From an uncultured Bradyrhizobium sp. (GTDB lineage Bacteria; Pseudomonadota; Alphaproteobacteria; Rhizobiales; Xanthobacteraceae): a stretch of DNA of 64,000 bases. Each line of letters begins with the position of its first letter. Position 1 is the stretch's first letter. Positions 47,762 through 56,788 of the stretch are shown piece after piece. Location: NCBI RefSeq assembly GCF_936928535.1, contig NZ_CAKZHY010000059.1, positions 1-64,000 on the forward strand, in the 5' to 3' direction. Under the pieces are notes generated by a model, which made no database searches, was not told the origin of the DNA, and worked only from the letters and a program-made list of their open reading frames with translations. The position numbers and the translations under genes are program-made.

Positions 47762-49135
47762 TCACGCCGCCTGCGACACCACACGATTGCGCCCGTCGTG
47801 CTTGGCGCGGTAGAGCGCCGTGTCGGCGCGCTTGAGGACGTCGGCGACCGGCTCGCCCTTCTGCTCCAGCGTGGTGAGCCCGATCGAGATCGTGACCTCG
47901 ACGCGCTTGGTGCCCTTGTGGACGGCGAACGGCTCGCCGGCGATCGAGCGGCGCAGGCGCTCGGCGACCATGCTGGCGACGTGCAGGTCGGTCTCCGGCA
48001 TCACGATGACGAACTCCTCGCCGCCGTAGCGGCACGCGAGATCGATTCCGCGGATCGACTTGCGCACGCGCACCGCGAATTCGCGCAGCACGTCGTCGCC
48101 GCCGTCATGGCCAAAATTGTCGTTGATCGACTTGAAATAGTCGATGTCCAAAATCATCAGCGCGAGCGGCTTGCCGCGCGTGGAAGCCTGCTCGGCGAGC
48201 GTTGCCAGATGGCTCTCCATGTAGCGACGATTATGCAGGCCGGTGAGCGCGTCGGTGATCGCCATCTCGATCGAGTTCTGCACGTTGTCGCGCAGATGAT
48301 CGGTGTAGCGGCGGCGGCGGATCTGGGTGCGGGCGCGCGCCAAAAGCTCGGTCTTGTCGACCGGGCGCAGCAGATAATCGTTGACGCCGATCTCGAGGCC
48401 GCGAAGCAGCCGGGTGGAATTCTCGGCTTCTGCGATCGCCAGGATCGGCACATGACGCGTGCGCTCCAGCGAACGGGCCTGGCTGCACAGGCGGAGGCCG
48501 TCGAAATTGTTCAGGTCGAGCGAGACGATCAGGAGATCGTAATTGCCCTCGGCCGCATGGAACAGCGCTTCGGTCGGATTGGGCTCGACGTCGACGGTGT
48601 GCTCGGCGGCAAGGATCGTCGCCAGCCGCTCATAGGAGGACTCGCGGTCGTCGACGAGCAGGATGCGGCCGCCCTTGCCGGTGTCCGCCACGGCGCTGCG
48701 CTCGGGCGCCTGCATGCCGATCTCGAGCGAGGTGATGGCGCGCATGCGCAGCTCGTCGGTCATCATCTTCAGCCGGGTCAGCGAACGCACCCGCGCGATC
48801 AGCACGACATCGGAGACGGGCTTGGTGAGGAAGTCATCGGCGCCGGCCTCGAGGCCGCGGTTGCGGTCGGCGGGGCTGTCGAGCGCGGTGACCATCACGA
48901 CGGGAATGTGGTGCGTGGCCGGGTCGGTCTTGAGACGGCGGCAGACTTCGAAGCCGTCCATGTCGGGCATCATCACGTCGAGCAGGATGATGTCGCACTC
49001 GGCGCGGCGGGCCAGCGCCAGCGCCTCGGTGCCGTTCGAAGCCGTCATCACGTCGAAATATTCGGCCGAGAGGCGAGCCTCCAACAGCTTGACGTTGGCG
49101 GGAACGTCATCGACGACAAGGATACGCGCGGACAC
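47762..49135 (-). CDS. pleD: PleD-like response regulator with diguanylate cyclase domain
   Basis: A 457-residue protein making cyclic-di-GMP. REC1 (1-120) has the phosphoacceptor Asp53 in LLDVMMPDMDG. REC2 (about 155-270) lacks a clear Asp at that place, as in Caulobacter PleD. The GGDEF domain carries GGEEF in CRYGGEEFVIVMPETD, preceded by the allosteric I-site RGID five residues upstream, so product inhibition is kept. It follows divK by fourteen bases on the same strand, the usual operon of cell-cycle control. Confidence 0.95.
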   Translation of the reverse strand: MSARILVVDDVPANVKLLEARLSAEYFDVMTASNGTEALALARRAECDIILLDVMMPDMDGFEVCRRLKTDPATHHIPVVMVTALDSPADRNRGLEAGADDFLTKPVSDVVLIARVRSLTRLKMMTDELRMRAITSLEIGMQAPERSAVADTGKGGRILLVDDRESSYERLATILAAEHTVDVEPNPTEALFHAAEGNYDLLIVSLDLNNFDGLRLCSQARSLERTRHVPILAIAEAENSTRLLRGLEIGVNDYLLRPVDKTELLARARTQIRRRRYTDHLRDNVQNSIEMAITDALTGLHNRRYMESHLATLAEQASTRGKPLALMILDIDYFKSINDNFGHDGGDDVLREFAVRVRKSIRGIDLACRYGGEEFVIVMPETDLHVASMVAERLRRSIAGEPFAVHKGTKRVEVTISIGLTTLEQKGEPVADVLKRADTALYRAKHDGRNRVVSQAA

Positions 49136-49149
49136 TGTGAACTCACTTC

Positions 49150-49515
49150 CTATCCGATAAAACGCCGGACCGTCTCTATGAATTTGCCGACCGAGATCGG
49201 CTTGGACAAATAGGCTTCGCAGCCGCCCTCGCGGATGCGCTCTTCGTCACCCTTCATCGCGAAGGCCGTGACCGCGACGACGGGAATGGCGCGCAGCTCC
49301 GGATCGTCCTTGATCCAGCGCGTCACCTCGAGCCCCGAGACCTGCGGCAATTGGATATCCATCAGCACCAGGTCGGGCCGGATCTTGCGGACGAGGTCGA
49401 GCGCCTCGTAGCCGTTGCTGGTGCCTGAGGTCTGGTAGCCGTGGGCTTCCAACAGGTCGCGGAAGAGCTTCATGTTGAGCTCGTTGTCTTCCACGATCAG
49501 GACGGTCTTAGCCAT
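49150..49515 (-). CDS. divK: Single-domain response regulator DivK
   Basis: A 121-residue receiver protein (phosphoacceptor Asp53 in [11 protein letters not shown], acidic pocket VEDN, Lys in YLSKPIS). DivK controls the DivJ/PleC-DivL-CckA-CtrA pathway of the cell cycle in alphaproteobacteria. It lies directly upstream of pleD. The 250 bases upstream (49516-49766) hold no gene. A GCGCCG-CTTTC-CGGCGC stem lies near 49560 and I see no convincing CtrA box. Confidence 0.96.
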   Translation of the reverse strand: MAKTVLIVEDNELNMKLFRDLLEAHGYQTSGTSNGYEALDLVRKIRPDLVLMDIQLPQVSGLEVTRWIKDDPELRAIPVVAVTAFAMKGDEERIREGGCEAYLSKPISVGKFIETVRRFIG

Positions 49516-49766
49516 CCCGCCCTCCTGTTTGGTCCCAAAGACCGATGCATGTGACGCCTCAGGCGCCGCTTTCCGGCGCTTCGAAAACTGGATTCAAACT
49601 AGCCTCAGATTCGCTTGAGTTTCGTTAAACCCGAGGGGCCACTTTCTGCGATGTGGTTTCCAGTTGCTTGTCTGGGCCAGCAAGACTCAACGCCAAGACT
49701 CAGTCCTGAGACTCGGGCATAGTCCAAAGTAGACACCGAAAGTTAACGGAAAGGCAAACCGGCCCT

Positions 49767-50078
49767 TTGAAAAAGCCTGTTCACAACCCCCGCGAAGTCG
49801 CTGAAATCGTTGCGATTCAGGCGCTCTCCTTCGTCGCCGGCGATCCTGAAAGGCTGGGCCTGTTTCTGGCCGAGACAGGGGTCGGACCGGAGACGCTCCG
49901 GAACGCCGCCTCGGACCCGAATTTCCTGCTCAGCGTGCTCGATTTCGTGCTGCGCGATGACGACACCGTGAAGGCCTTTGCCAAGGCCTCGGAGCTGCAT
50001 CCGACCAACGTTGCCGCGGCGCGGCAGGTGCTGGGCGATGCGCTCGGCGACCGGACCTGGGAGCGCGACGTGCCGTGA
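49767..50078 (+). CDS. DUF3572 protein
   Basis: A 103-residue helical protein (VAEIVAIQALSFVAGDPERL, FLAETGVGPETLRNAASDPNFL) of the alphaproteobacterial DUF3572 family, function unknown. The start is a TTG at 49767. Its stop overlaps the dinB GTG as GTGA, so it is coupled with dinB, and the same order is usual in rhizobia. Confidence 0.82.
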   Translation: MKKPVHNPREVAEIVAIQALSFVAGDPERLGLFLAETGVGPETLRNAASDPNFLLSVLDFVLRDDDTVKAFAKASELHPTNVAAARQVLGDALGDRTWERDVP

Positions 50079-51364
50079 CCGCCCCTGATACGGCCGGGCC
50101 CCGCTGCTTCTGCCGGGATTGTCTGGCCGATCTGGATATGGGAGGGCGGCGCTGTTCCGCCTGCGGCTCCCCTCGCCTCGTCCGCCACCGCGCGCTGGCG
50201 GGGCTCACAATCGCCCATATCGACTGCGACGCCTTCTATGCGACGGTGGAGAAGCGCGACAATCCTGACATCGCCGACAAGCCTGTGATCATCGGCGGCG
50301 GAAAACGCGGCGTGGTGTCGGCCGCCTGCTACATCGCGCGCACCTATGGCGTGCGCTCGGCGATGCCGATGTTCAAGGCGTTGGAGGCCTGTCCGCACGC
50401 GACCGTGATCCCGCCTGATATGGCGAAGTATGTCCGCGTCGGCCGCGAGGTGCGCCAGGCCATGCAGGCGCTGACGCCGCTGGTCGAACCGCTCTCGATC
50501 GACGAGGCCTTTCTCGATCTCTCCGGCACCGAGCGGGTGCACGGCATGATCCCCGCAAAAGTGCTGGCGCGCTTTGCCCGCGAGGTCGAGCGCGACGTCG
50601 GCATATCAGTCTCGGTCGGCCTGTCCTGCAACAAGTTCCTGGCCAAGATCGCCTCTGATCTCGACAAGCCGCGCGGCTTTGCCGCGCTGGATCAGGACGA
50701 GGCGCGCATGATGCTTGCAGAAAAACCGGTCGGCTTCATTTTTGGCGTTGGCCCCGCAACGCAAGAACGTCTCATGCAGCGCGGCTTCCGCATCATCGCC
50801 GATTTGCAAAAGGCCGACGAGATCGAGCTGATGCGACAGTTTCCGAGCGAGGGCCGCCGGCTGTGGCGGCTCGCGCGCGGCATCGACGATCGCCACGTCG
50901 AGGCCGATCGCGGCGCCAAGACGATTTCGAGCGAGACGACGTTCGAAACGGATATTCGCGATTTCGCGTCGCTGGAGAAGATCCTGTGGCAGCTATGCGA
51001 GAAAACGTCGTCCCGGCTCAAAAGCAGCGAGCTTGCCGGCTCGACCATCACGCTGAAGCTGAAGACGGCCGATTTCCGTCAGCGCACCCGCTCACAGTCG
51101 ATCCACGCACCGACGCAGCTTGCAGCAAAGATCTTCTCGATCTGCCGCGAGATGCTCGCCAAGGAAATCGATGGCACCGCCTTCCGCCTGATGGGCGCCG
51201 GCGTCAGCGCGTTGCGCGACGGCTCCCCCGCCGACGACACCGACATGCTCGACCGTCGCGCCGCGCATGCCGAGCGCGCGGTGGACAGTCTGCGCAAGAA
51301 GTTCGGCAGCGCCGCCGTGATCCGCGGCATCGCCTATGACGGCCCGGAGAAGGCGCAGGAGTGA
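50075..51364 (+). CDS. dinB: DNA polymerase IV with N-terminal zinc ribbon
   Basis: A 429-residue Y-family translesion polymerase. The catalytic acids lie in AHIDCDAFYATVEKRDNPD and LSIDEAFLDLSGT; VSVGLSCNKFLAKIASD and the C-terminal little-finger domain are complete. Residues 11-30 hold CxxC twice (Cys13-16, Cys27-30), an extra zinc ribbon absent from E. coli DinB. GTG start in a GTGA overlap with the DUF3572 gene. Confidence 0.95.
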   Translation: MTAPDTAGPRCFCRDCLADLDMGGRRCSACGSPRLVRHRALAGLTIAHIDCDAFYATVEKRDNPDIADKPVIIGGGKRGVVSAACYIARTYGVRSAMPMFKALEACPHATVIPPDMAKYVRVGREVRQAMQALTPLVEPLSIDEAFLDLSGTERVHGMIPAKVLARFAREVERDVGISVSVGLSCNKFLAKIASDLDKPRGFAALDQDEARMMLAEKPVGFIFGVGPATQERLMQRGFRIIADLQKADEIELMRQFPSEGRRLWRLARGIDDRHVEADRGAKTISSETTFETDIRDFASLEKILWQLCEKTSSRLKSSELAGSTITLKLKTADFRQRTRSQSIHAPTQLAAKIFSICREMLAKEIDGTAFRLMGAGVSALRDGSPADDTDMLDRRAAHAERAVDSLRKKFGSAAVIRGIAYDGPEKAQE

Positions 51365-51390
51365 ATCTGGCGGCACGGCATTGTTCATTC

Positions 51391-51521
51391 CGTCATCCTG
51401 AGGTGCGAGTGGCGCGATGCAAAGCATCGCGCCGGGAGCCTCGAAGGATGCACGGCCGAGCTTCCAGCCGGGCCGTTCGCCCTTCGAGGCCTTCGCTGCG
51501 CTTCGGCGCCTCAGGGTGACG
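51391..51521. repeat. Intergenic palindrome, family E (copy 2)
   Basis: Same outer ends as 43513-43648 (CGTCATCCTGAGGTGC with GCCTCAGGGTGACG) and inner CCTCGAAGG/CCTTCGAGG. The middle part differs. It lies just after dinB. Confidence 0.85.
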
Positions 51522-51557
51522 GGGATAGACTTTTGTCGCTGAAAACCAAGGCAGGAA

Positions 51558-51989
51558 ATGACCGTGACAGGAGAACGCGATCTCAACGTCCTGCTGAAGC
51601 AAATGAAGCCGGAGCTGCGGCCAGGCATCTTCGTGTTCTGCACCATCCCGGCAGATGCAAACATTCCCGCGGCCCTCAACCCGCTGTTGACGTTCCGCGA
51701 GCAGGAAGGGACGACGCTGGTCATCCTGCGCGAGGAAGCCGAAGCGGCCGGACTGAGCTACGCATTTCCCTCTCGCCTGATCACGTTGACGGTTCATTCC
51801 GCGCTCGACGCCGTAGGTTTCCTGGCAGCCATCACCGCGCGTCTCGCCAAGGCCGGCATCAGCGCGAATGCCGTGTCGGCCTTCCATCACGATCATCTCT
51901 TCGTGCCCGTCGATCGCGCCGACGAGGCGATGGCAGCGCTGTCGGAGCTATCCCTCTCGCCGCCTTCGCAAGATGCCAGCATGGCATAA
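51558..51989 (+). CDS. ACT domain protein (DUF2241-like)
   Basis: A 143-residue soluble protein with two ACT-like halves: FVFCTIPADANIPAALNPLL with TTLVILREEAEAAGL, then ITLTVHSALDAVGFLAAITARLAKAGISAN. Amino-acid binding is the usual role of ACT domains but the ligand here is unknown. It stands alone after the family E palindrome. Confidence 0.8.
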   Translation: MTVTGERDLNVLLKQMKPELRPGIFVFCTIPADANIPAALNPLLTFREQEGTTLVILREEAEAAGLSYAFPSRLITLTVHSALDAVGFLAAITARLAKAGISANAVSAFHHDHLFVPVDRADEAMAALSELSLSPPSQDASMA

Positions 51990-52103
51990 TGCCACTGTTT
52001 TGCCCGACGGAGCAAACGAAATTCGCAAAATACGAAATCGCTGTGCATTTCTACTGTGCATGGGGTTGTTTTGCGGTTTTGGCGGGAGCGCCGGTCTGCG
52101 ATC

Positions 52104-52505
52104 TCAATCCGCGACCGCGATCGCCTCGATCTCGATCAGCCATTCCGGCGCGGCCAGCGCGGAGACGCCGACGAGTGTCGAGGCTGGCGGCTCCATGCCC
52201 TCGAAGAAGGCCGAGCGGGCCTTGCCGATGATCGGGCGCAGCTCCGGCTTGTAGCCGACGACGAAGGTCGTGATCTTGACGATGTTGGCGTAGCTGGCGC
52301 CGGCCGCCTTCAGGGCGTGGCCGAGATTCTGCATCACCTGCGTCGTCTGCGCGGCGATATCGCCCTCGCCGACAATGCGTCCCTCTTCATCTGTCGACAC
52401 CTGGCCGGAGATGTAGATCGTTCGCGCGCCGGAGGCGGTGACGACGTGGGAATAAGCGGGGTTGTGGTGCAGGCCGCTGGGGCGGAGATGATCGAGCTTG
52501 GGCAT
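52104..52505 (-). CDS. RidA-family (YjgF/UK114) protein, first copy
   Basis: A 133-residue trimeric deaminase-like protein: TIYISGQVSTDEEGRIVGEG, IAAQTTQVMQNLGHALKAAG and FFEGMEPPASTLVGVSALA are the family motifs. The RidA group removes reactive imines and enamines. This copy belongs to a non-canonical subgroup, and its substrate is unknown. ATG 52505 is favoured over an upstream codon. Confidence 0.85.
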   Translation of the reverse strand: MPKLDHLRPSGLHHNPAYSHVVTASGARTIYISGQVSTDEEGRIVGEGDIAAQTTQVMQNLGHALKAAGASYANIVKITTFVVGYKPELRPIIGKARSAFFEGMEPPASTLVGVSALAAPEWLIEIEAIAVAD

Positions 52506-52576
52506 GATGTCGCTCCCGGAGTTTGTGGTTGGAAGGGAGCGTAACCGGAGATGGCGTTGAGGGCTAGTGTCGCCGC

Positions 52577-53422
52577 TCAATTGCAGGGCTTGCTGTCCTT
52601 GACGTCGAACTTGCCCATCGCGCCGGAGATCACAAAATCGTTGTAATCGAGCACGAGCTGGCGGGACACGCCGTTCTCGTAAAGCTCGAACGACATCGCA
52701 TAGACGGGCGTCTGCTCGCCCTCCTTCTGCGGGACGTCGCGGTCGAAATAGCTGACGGTCACCGGCCAGCGCATCAGCGATTTCATGTGCTCGTCCGATG
52801 TCGACGGATCAGGCGATGCGGCGCGGTCGGCGGGGATCGGCTGACCGATCACGGTCAGCGTGTTGTAAACCTTCTGGCCATCGTCGGAGCCGTCATAGAC
52901 GGAGAGCTCGAGCAGCGATTTGCCGTCCTTGGCGGCTGCGATGATCCGCTGGATCTGCTCGGTCGGGAACACGATCTTGCCGTCGAGGGTGAAATTCTTC
53001 GGCGCCGGCAATTTCAGCTTGACGTTGATGTGGTCGCCGTCGCGCTCCGCCGAGCCGTCGACGAGGCCGGCCTCGGTCTCGTTCATCCGCGTCTCGATCT
53101 TGAAGCGATAGCTCTTGCCCGCGGCGTCCTCCCAGGAATTGGAGCGGAGGTCGCTCAGCGTGATCTTGCCCTCGCCGCTGTCGAGCTCGGAGACCTGGCG
53201 GAATTCGGACGTGTAGCCCTCGCAAGCGCTGCCGGCGAAATTGTAGAGGATGCGGCCTCGCGCGCTATTGATGGAATTGGAGCGCGATTTGACCAGGCTG
53301 AGATCATAGAGCGCCTGGTGCGGGAGGAACGGACCGTTCGCCGCATGCGCCGCGCCACCGGCGCCGATAGCGGCCGCCGCGAGCGCCATCACACCGAGTG
53401 AAGTCCGGAAAAGGTGCACCAT
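52577..53422 (-). CDS. eipB: Envelope integrity protein EipB (DUF1849)
   Basis: A 281-residue periplasmic protein with a signal peptide cut near residue 28 (AHA/AN). It has the DUF1849 beta-spiral sequence (LPHQALYDLSLVKSRSN, DGKIVFPTEQIQRIIAAAKDG, FDRDVPQKEGEQTPVYAMSF). The two Cys, Cys67 in GSACEGY and Cys280 in SKPCN, match the disulfide of Brucella EipB that keeps the envelope intact. The RidA gene lies 72 bases downstream on the same strand. Confidence 0.88.
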   Translation of the reverse strand: MVHLFRTSLGVMALAAAAIGAGGAAHAANGPFLPHQALYDLSLVKSRSNSINSARGRILYNFAGSACEGYTSEFRQVSELDSGEGKITLSDLRSNSWEDAAGKSYRFKIETRMNETEAGLVDGSAERDGDHINVKLKLPAPKNFTLDGKIVFPTEQIQRIIAAAKDGKSLLELSVYDGSDDGQKVYNTLTVIGQPIPADRAASPDPSTSDEHMKSLMRWPVTVSYFDRDVPQKEGEQTPVYAMSFELYENGVSRQLVLDYNDFVISGAMGKFDVKDSKPCN

Positions 53423-53673
53423 ATCTATTCCCTGGGGACGCGCAGATTCGACACTTTAATGACCGTTCCATTGCGTCGCAACTGCGGCGGTTTCACGTAA
53501 ATTTGCGCCTCTGCGCCGAACCTCCTGACCTTCCTCCGGAAAACGCGATCCGCCCGGTCTGGCGCGGCCAAATCGCCTTGCTTGCATGTGTCGGCACGAT
53601 GGGCGAAACAGGGCACAGCCGGCTGCTCCCGAATGCGCCGGACGGACGCGTTTTCAGACATTGAGGTTGAGAC

Positions 53674-54141
53674 ATGGCAGGCACGGTCGAGCAGAAACTG
53701 GCGGAACAGGGTATCAAGCTGCACGAGGCCCCCTCTCCCGTGGCCAATTACGTTCCGTTCGTCCGGACCGGCAATTTGCTGTTCGTCTCCGGCCAGGTCT
53801 GCTTCGATCCCTCAGGCAAGCTGATCGCGAAGGGCAAGCTCGGCGCCGGCGTCTCGATCGAGCAAGGCGCTGCAGCCGCGCGCGGCTGTGCCGTCAATCT
53901 GCTCGCGCAGGTCAAGGCCGCGCTCGGCGATCTCGACAAGGTCGTGCGCGTGGTGCGCCTCGGCGGCTTCATCAACTCGGCGCCGGACTTCCTGGACGGA
54001 CCGAAGGTGCTGAACGGCGCCTCCGACCTGATGGTCGCAGCCTTTGGTGACAAGGGCCGCCACGCCCGCACCACCGTCGGCGTTGCCTCGCTGCCCGCGG
54101 ATGCGGCGGTCGAGGTCGAAGGCGTGTTCGAGGTCGCCTGA
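53674..54141 (+). CDS. RidA-family protein, second copy
   Basis: A 155-residue YjgF/UK114-like protein (NLLFVSGQVCFDPSGKLIAKG, GCAVNLLAQVKAALGDLD, GRHARTTVGVASLPADAAVEVE) of a different subgroup from the copy at 52.1 kb. It starts a short plus-strand run with the GDPD gene ten bases after it. Confidence 0.86.
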   Translation: MAGTVEQKLAEQGIKLHEAPSPVANYVPFVRTGNLLFVSGQVCFDPSGKLIAKGKLGAGVSIEQGAAAARGCAVNLLAQVKAALGDLDKVVRVVRLGGFINSAPDFLDGPKVLNGASDLMVAAFGDKGRHARTTVGVASLPADAAVEVEGVFEVA

Positions 54142-54151
54142 GGTTAGCATC

Positions 54152-54898
54152 GTGCGTGCTCCGGAATGGCTGACAGCCCGGCCGGTCGCCCATCGCGGCC
54201 TACATGACATCTCGCGTGGCATCGTCGAGAACATGCCGGGCGCGGTACGGGCCGCGATCGCAGGCAATTTCGCGATCGAGGTAGACATTCAACTGTCCGC
54301 GGACGGCGAGGCCATGGTGCATCACGACCATGCGCTCGGCCGCCTGACCGACGCCACCGGCCCGGTGGTGGCGAAGACCGCAGCCGAACTGAAGGCCATC
54401 ACGTTCAAGGACACGCCCGAGCGGATGATGTCACTCGGCGACCTCTGCGCCATGGTCGCCGGCCGGGTGCCGCTGGTGATCGAGGTGAAGAGCCATTTTG
54501 ACGGCGACCGCAAGCTGGTGAAGCGGATGGCCGAGGTGCTGGCGTCCTATCAGGGCCAGGCGGTCGGCATGTCCTTCGACCCTGATCAGGTGCTGGCGCT
54601 GCGCGAGCTGCTGCCCTCCCGCCCGCGCGGCATCGTCGCACAGCGCAGCTATGAGGACGAATACTGGACCTATCTGACGCAGCAGCAGCGCGACAGCATG
54701 CTGTACCTGCGCCACGGCTTCCAGACCCAGCCGCATTTCGTCGCCTTCAAGGTCGATCACCTGCCGGCGCCCGCCCCCTGGATCGCCCGCAATATCTTCG
54801 GCTGCGCCCTGCTCGGCTGGACGGTGCGGACGGCCGAGCAGCGGACACGGGTCGGGCAATATGCCGATCAGATGATCTTCGAGGGCTTCTTGCCATAG
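54152..54898 (+). CDS. Glycerophosphodiester phosphodiesterase family protein
   Basis: A 248-residue TIM barrel enzyme: the start ARPVAHRGLHD, ENMPGAVRAAIA, IEVDIQLSADGEAMVHHDH hold the GDPD catalytic His/Glu/Asp. It hydrolyses deacylated glycerophosphodiesters. No signal peptide is seen. GTG at 54152 is the best start with GAGG upstream. Ten bases after the RidA stop. Confidence 0.87.
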   Translation: MRAPEWLTARPVAHRGLHDISRGIVENMPGAVRAAIAGNFAIEVDIQLSADGEAMVHHDHALGRLTDATGPVVAKTAAELKAITFKDTPERMMSLGDLCAMVAGRVPLVIEVKSHFDGDRKLVKRMAEVLASYQGQAVGMSFDPDQVLALRELLPSRPRGIVAQRSYEDEYWTYLTQQQRDSMLYLRHGFQTQPHFVAFKVDHLPAPAPWIARNIFGCALLGWTVRTAEQRTRVGQYADQMIFEGFLP

Positions 54899-54952
54899 GC
54901 TTGATGGTCCCGACCCTTGAAGTCGCTGCTGCAATGAACGATCTTGGCTGCA

Positions 54953-56194
54953 ATGGCATCATCCGAAGTTACGCTCGAGGCCGTCCCGTCCATTGGCGAA
55001 GTCTCGCCGGAGGATTGGGACGCCTGCGCCAATCCCGGCAGGGCCTGCAATGGGCACCATTTGGGAACCTCATCCGGGCTTCCAGGCGATTCGCTTGGCC
55101 TGTTAAAGCCCGCCTATAACCCATTCGTCTCGCACGCCTTTCTTTCCGCCGTCGAAAAATCGGGTTCGGCCACGATTCGCACCGGCTGGGGACCACGACA
55201 CCTCGTGGCCAAGGTCGACGGCCGCGTCGCCGGCGTCGTCCCCTGCTATCTGAAATCGCACAGCCAAGGCGAATACGTCTTCGACCGCGGTTGGGCGGAT
55301 GCCTATGAGCGCGCCGGCGGACGCTATTACCCGAAGCTTCAGGTCTCTGTTCCCTTCACACCGGCCACAGGGCCGAGGCTGCTGGTGCGCGACGGCGTCG
55401 ACCACGAGCGCATCACGGAAGCGTTGGCCAGCGGCCTGGTGGCGTTGTGCGGCGTCAGCAAGGCGTCCTCGGTGCACGTCACCTTCGCCCGCGAGGCCGA
55501 GTGGAAGCTGCTCGCCCAGCACGGCTTCCTCCAGCGCACCGACCAGCAGTTCCACTGGCGCAACGAGGGTTTTGCCACTTTCGACGACTTCCTGGCGACG
55601 CTGAACTCACGCCACCGCAAATCGATCAAGCGCGAGCGGCGCGATGCGCTCGCGGCCGGCATCACCATCCACTGGCTCACCGGCAAGGACATCACCGAGG
55701 ATGCCTGGGACGCCTTCTTCATGTTCTACATGGAGACGGGTTCGCGCAAATGGGGCCGCCCCTATCTCACCCGCGAATTCTTCTCGCTGATCGGCGAGAC
55801 CATGAGCCAGGATGTGCTGCTCGTGATGGCCCGCCGCAACGACCGATGGATCGCGGGCGCGATCAACTTCATCGGCTCGGACACGCTGTTCGGCCGCAAC
55901 TGGGGCGCAGTCGAGCATCATCCGTTCCTGCATTTCGAGGTCTGCTACTATCAGGCGATCGATTTTGCCATCAAACATGGGCTCACGCATGTCGAGGCCG
56001 GCGCGCAAGGCGAGCACAAGATCGCGCGCGGCTACCTGCCGCGGACGACACATTCAGCCCATTTCATCGCCGACCCTGGATTGCGCCGCGCTATCGACGA
56101 TTACCTCAAGCGCGAGCGCGCCTATGTCGCGGAGGCCGGACGGGAGCTCGCCGAGCTCGGCCCGTTCCGGAAGGGCATCGACGAGGCGCCTTGA
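54953..56194 (+). CDS. GNAT/FemAB-like acyltransferase (DUF482 family)
   Basis: A 413-residue acyltransferase-fold protein: VPSIGEVSPEDWDACANP, NPFVSHAFLSAVEKSGSA, KLQVSVPFTPATGPRLLVR, HRKSIKRERRDAL and KIARGYLPRTTHSAHFI define the DUF482 (PF04339) family with its two GNAT-like halves. Peptidoglycan or aminoacyl transfer is suggested by name only. It follows the GDPD gene by 54 bases on the same strand. Confidence 0.84.
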   Translation: MASSEVTLEAVPSIGEVSPEDWDACANPGRACNGHHLGTSSGLPGDSLGLLKPAYNPFVSHAFLSAVEKSGSATIRTGWGPRHLVAKVDGRVAGVVPCYLKSHSQGEYVFDRGWADAYERAGGRYYPKLQVSVPFTPATGPRLLVRDGVDHERITEALASGLVALCGVSKASSVHVTFAREAEWKLLAQHGFLQRTDQQFHWRNEGFATFDDFLATLNSRHRKSIKRERRDALAAGITIHWLTGKDITEDAWDAFFMFYMETGSRKWGRPYLTREFFSLIGETMSQDVLLVMARRNDRWIAGAINFIGSDTLFGRNWGAVEHHPFLHFEVCYYQAIDFAIKHGLTHVEAGAQGEHKIARGYLPRTTHSAHFIADPGLRRAIDDYLKRERAYVAEAGRELAELGPFRKGIDEAP

Positions 56195-56242
56195 CGCGCA
56201 CGCAGGGCTGGTGACAGTAAGCGCAAAATCTTGGAGCCCGCC

Positions 56243-56671
56243 ATGACCGCTTATGACCCGAACAATATCTTTGCAAAGATCCTGCGCGGCGAGTTTTCCT
56301 GTCACAAGGTCTACGATGACGAGCACGTCTTCGCCTTCCTCGACATCATGCCGCGCGTTCCGGGCCACACGCTGGTGATTCCGAAGGCCCCTGCCCGCAA
56401 CATCCTCGACATCAAGGCCGACGACTATGCCCACGTCGCCCGCGGCGCGCACAAGATCGCTGGTGCGGCGATGAAGGCGTTCAAAGCCGACGGCATCACC
56501 GTGCAGCAGTTCAACGAAGCTGCCGGCGGACAGGTAGTGTTTCATCTCCACATGCACGTGATGCCGCGCCACGATGGCGTAGCAATGCTTCCGCCCGCGA
56601 GCCGCAAGGAAGACGTCAAGGTGCTGGAAGAGAACGCGGCCAAGCTGATCGCGGCGCTGAAGGGAGGTTAG
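56243..56671 (+). CDS. HIT-family nucleotide hydrolase
   Basis: A 142-residue histidine-triad protein: FAKILRGEFSCHKVYDDEH, MPRVPGHTLVIPK and the catalytic VFHLHMHVMPRHDG. HIT proteins hydrolyse purine nucleoside phosphoramidates or AMP conjugates. Zinc-site residues of the Hint type are likely. ATG 56243, next to the family B palindrome downstream. Confidence 0.92.
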   Translation: MTAYDPNNIFAKILRGEFSCHKVYDDEHVFAFLDIMPRVPGHTLVIPKAPARNILDIKADDYAHVARGAHKIAGAAMKAFKADGITVQQFNEAAGGQVVFHLHMHVMPRHDGVAMLPPASRKEDVKVLEENAAKLIAALKGG

Positions 56672-56682
56672 GTCTCGCCACT

Positions 56683-56769
56683 CGTCATTACGAGCGCAGC
56701 GAAGCAATCCAGAATCCCTCTGCGGAGACAGTCTGGATTGCTTCCTCGCAAGAGTTCCTCGCAATGACG
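56683..56769. repeat. Intergenic palindrome, family B (copy 2)
   Basis: Same outer ends as 17871-17955 (CGTCATTACGAGCGCAGCG with GCAATGACG) and inner GAAGCAATCCAG/CTGGATTGCTTC arms. It lies between the convergent HIT and TrmO genes. Confidence 0.87.
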
Positions 56770-56788
56770 GGGCTAAAGCGGAGCGCCC

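Noticed and set aside
49516..49766. CtrA box upstream of divK
   Set aside because: Only a degenerate TTGA-N6-TTAA word is present; spacing differs from TTAA-N7-TTAA.
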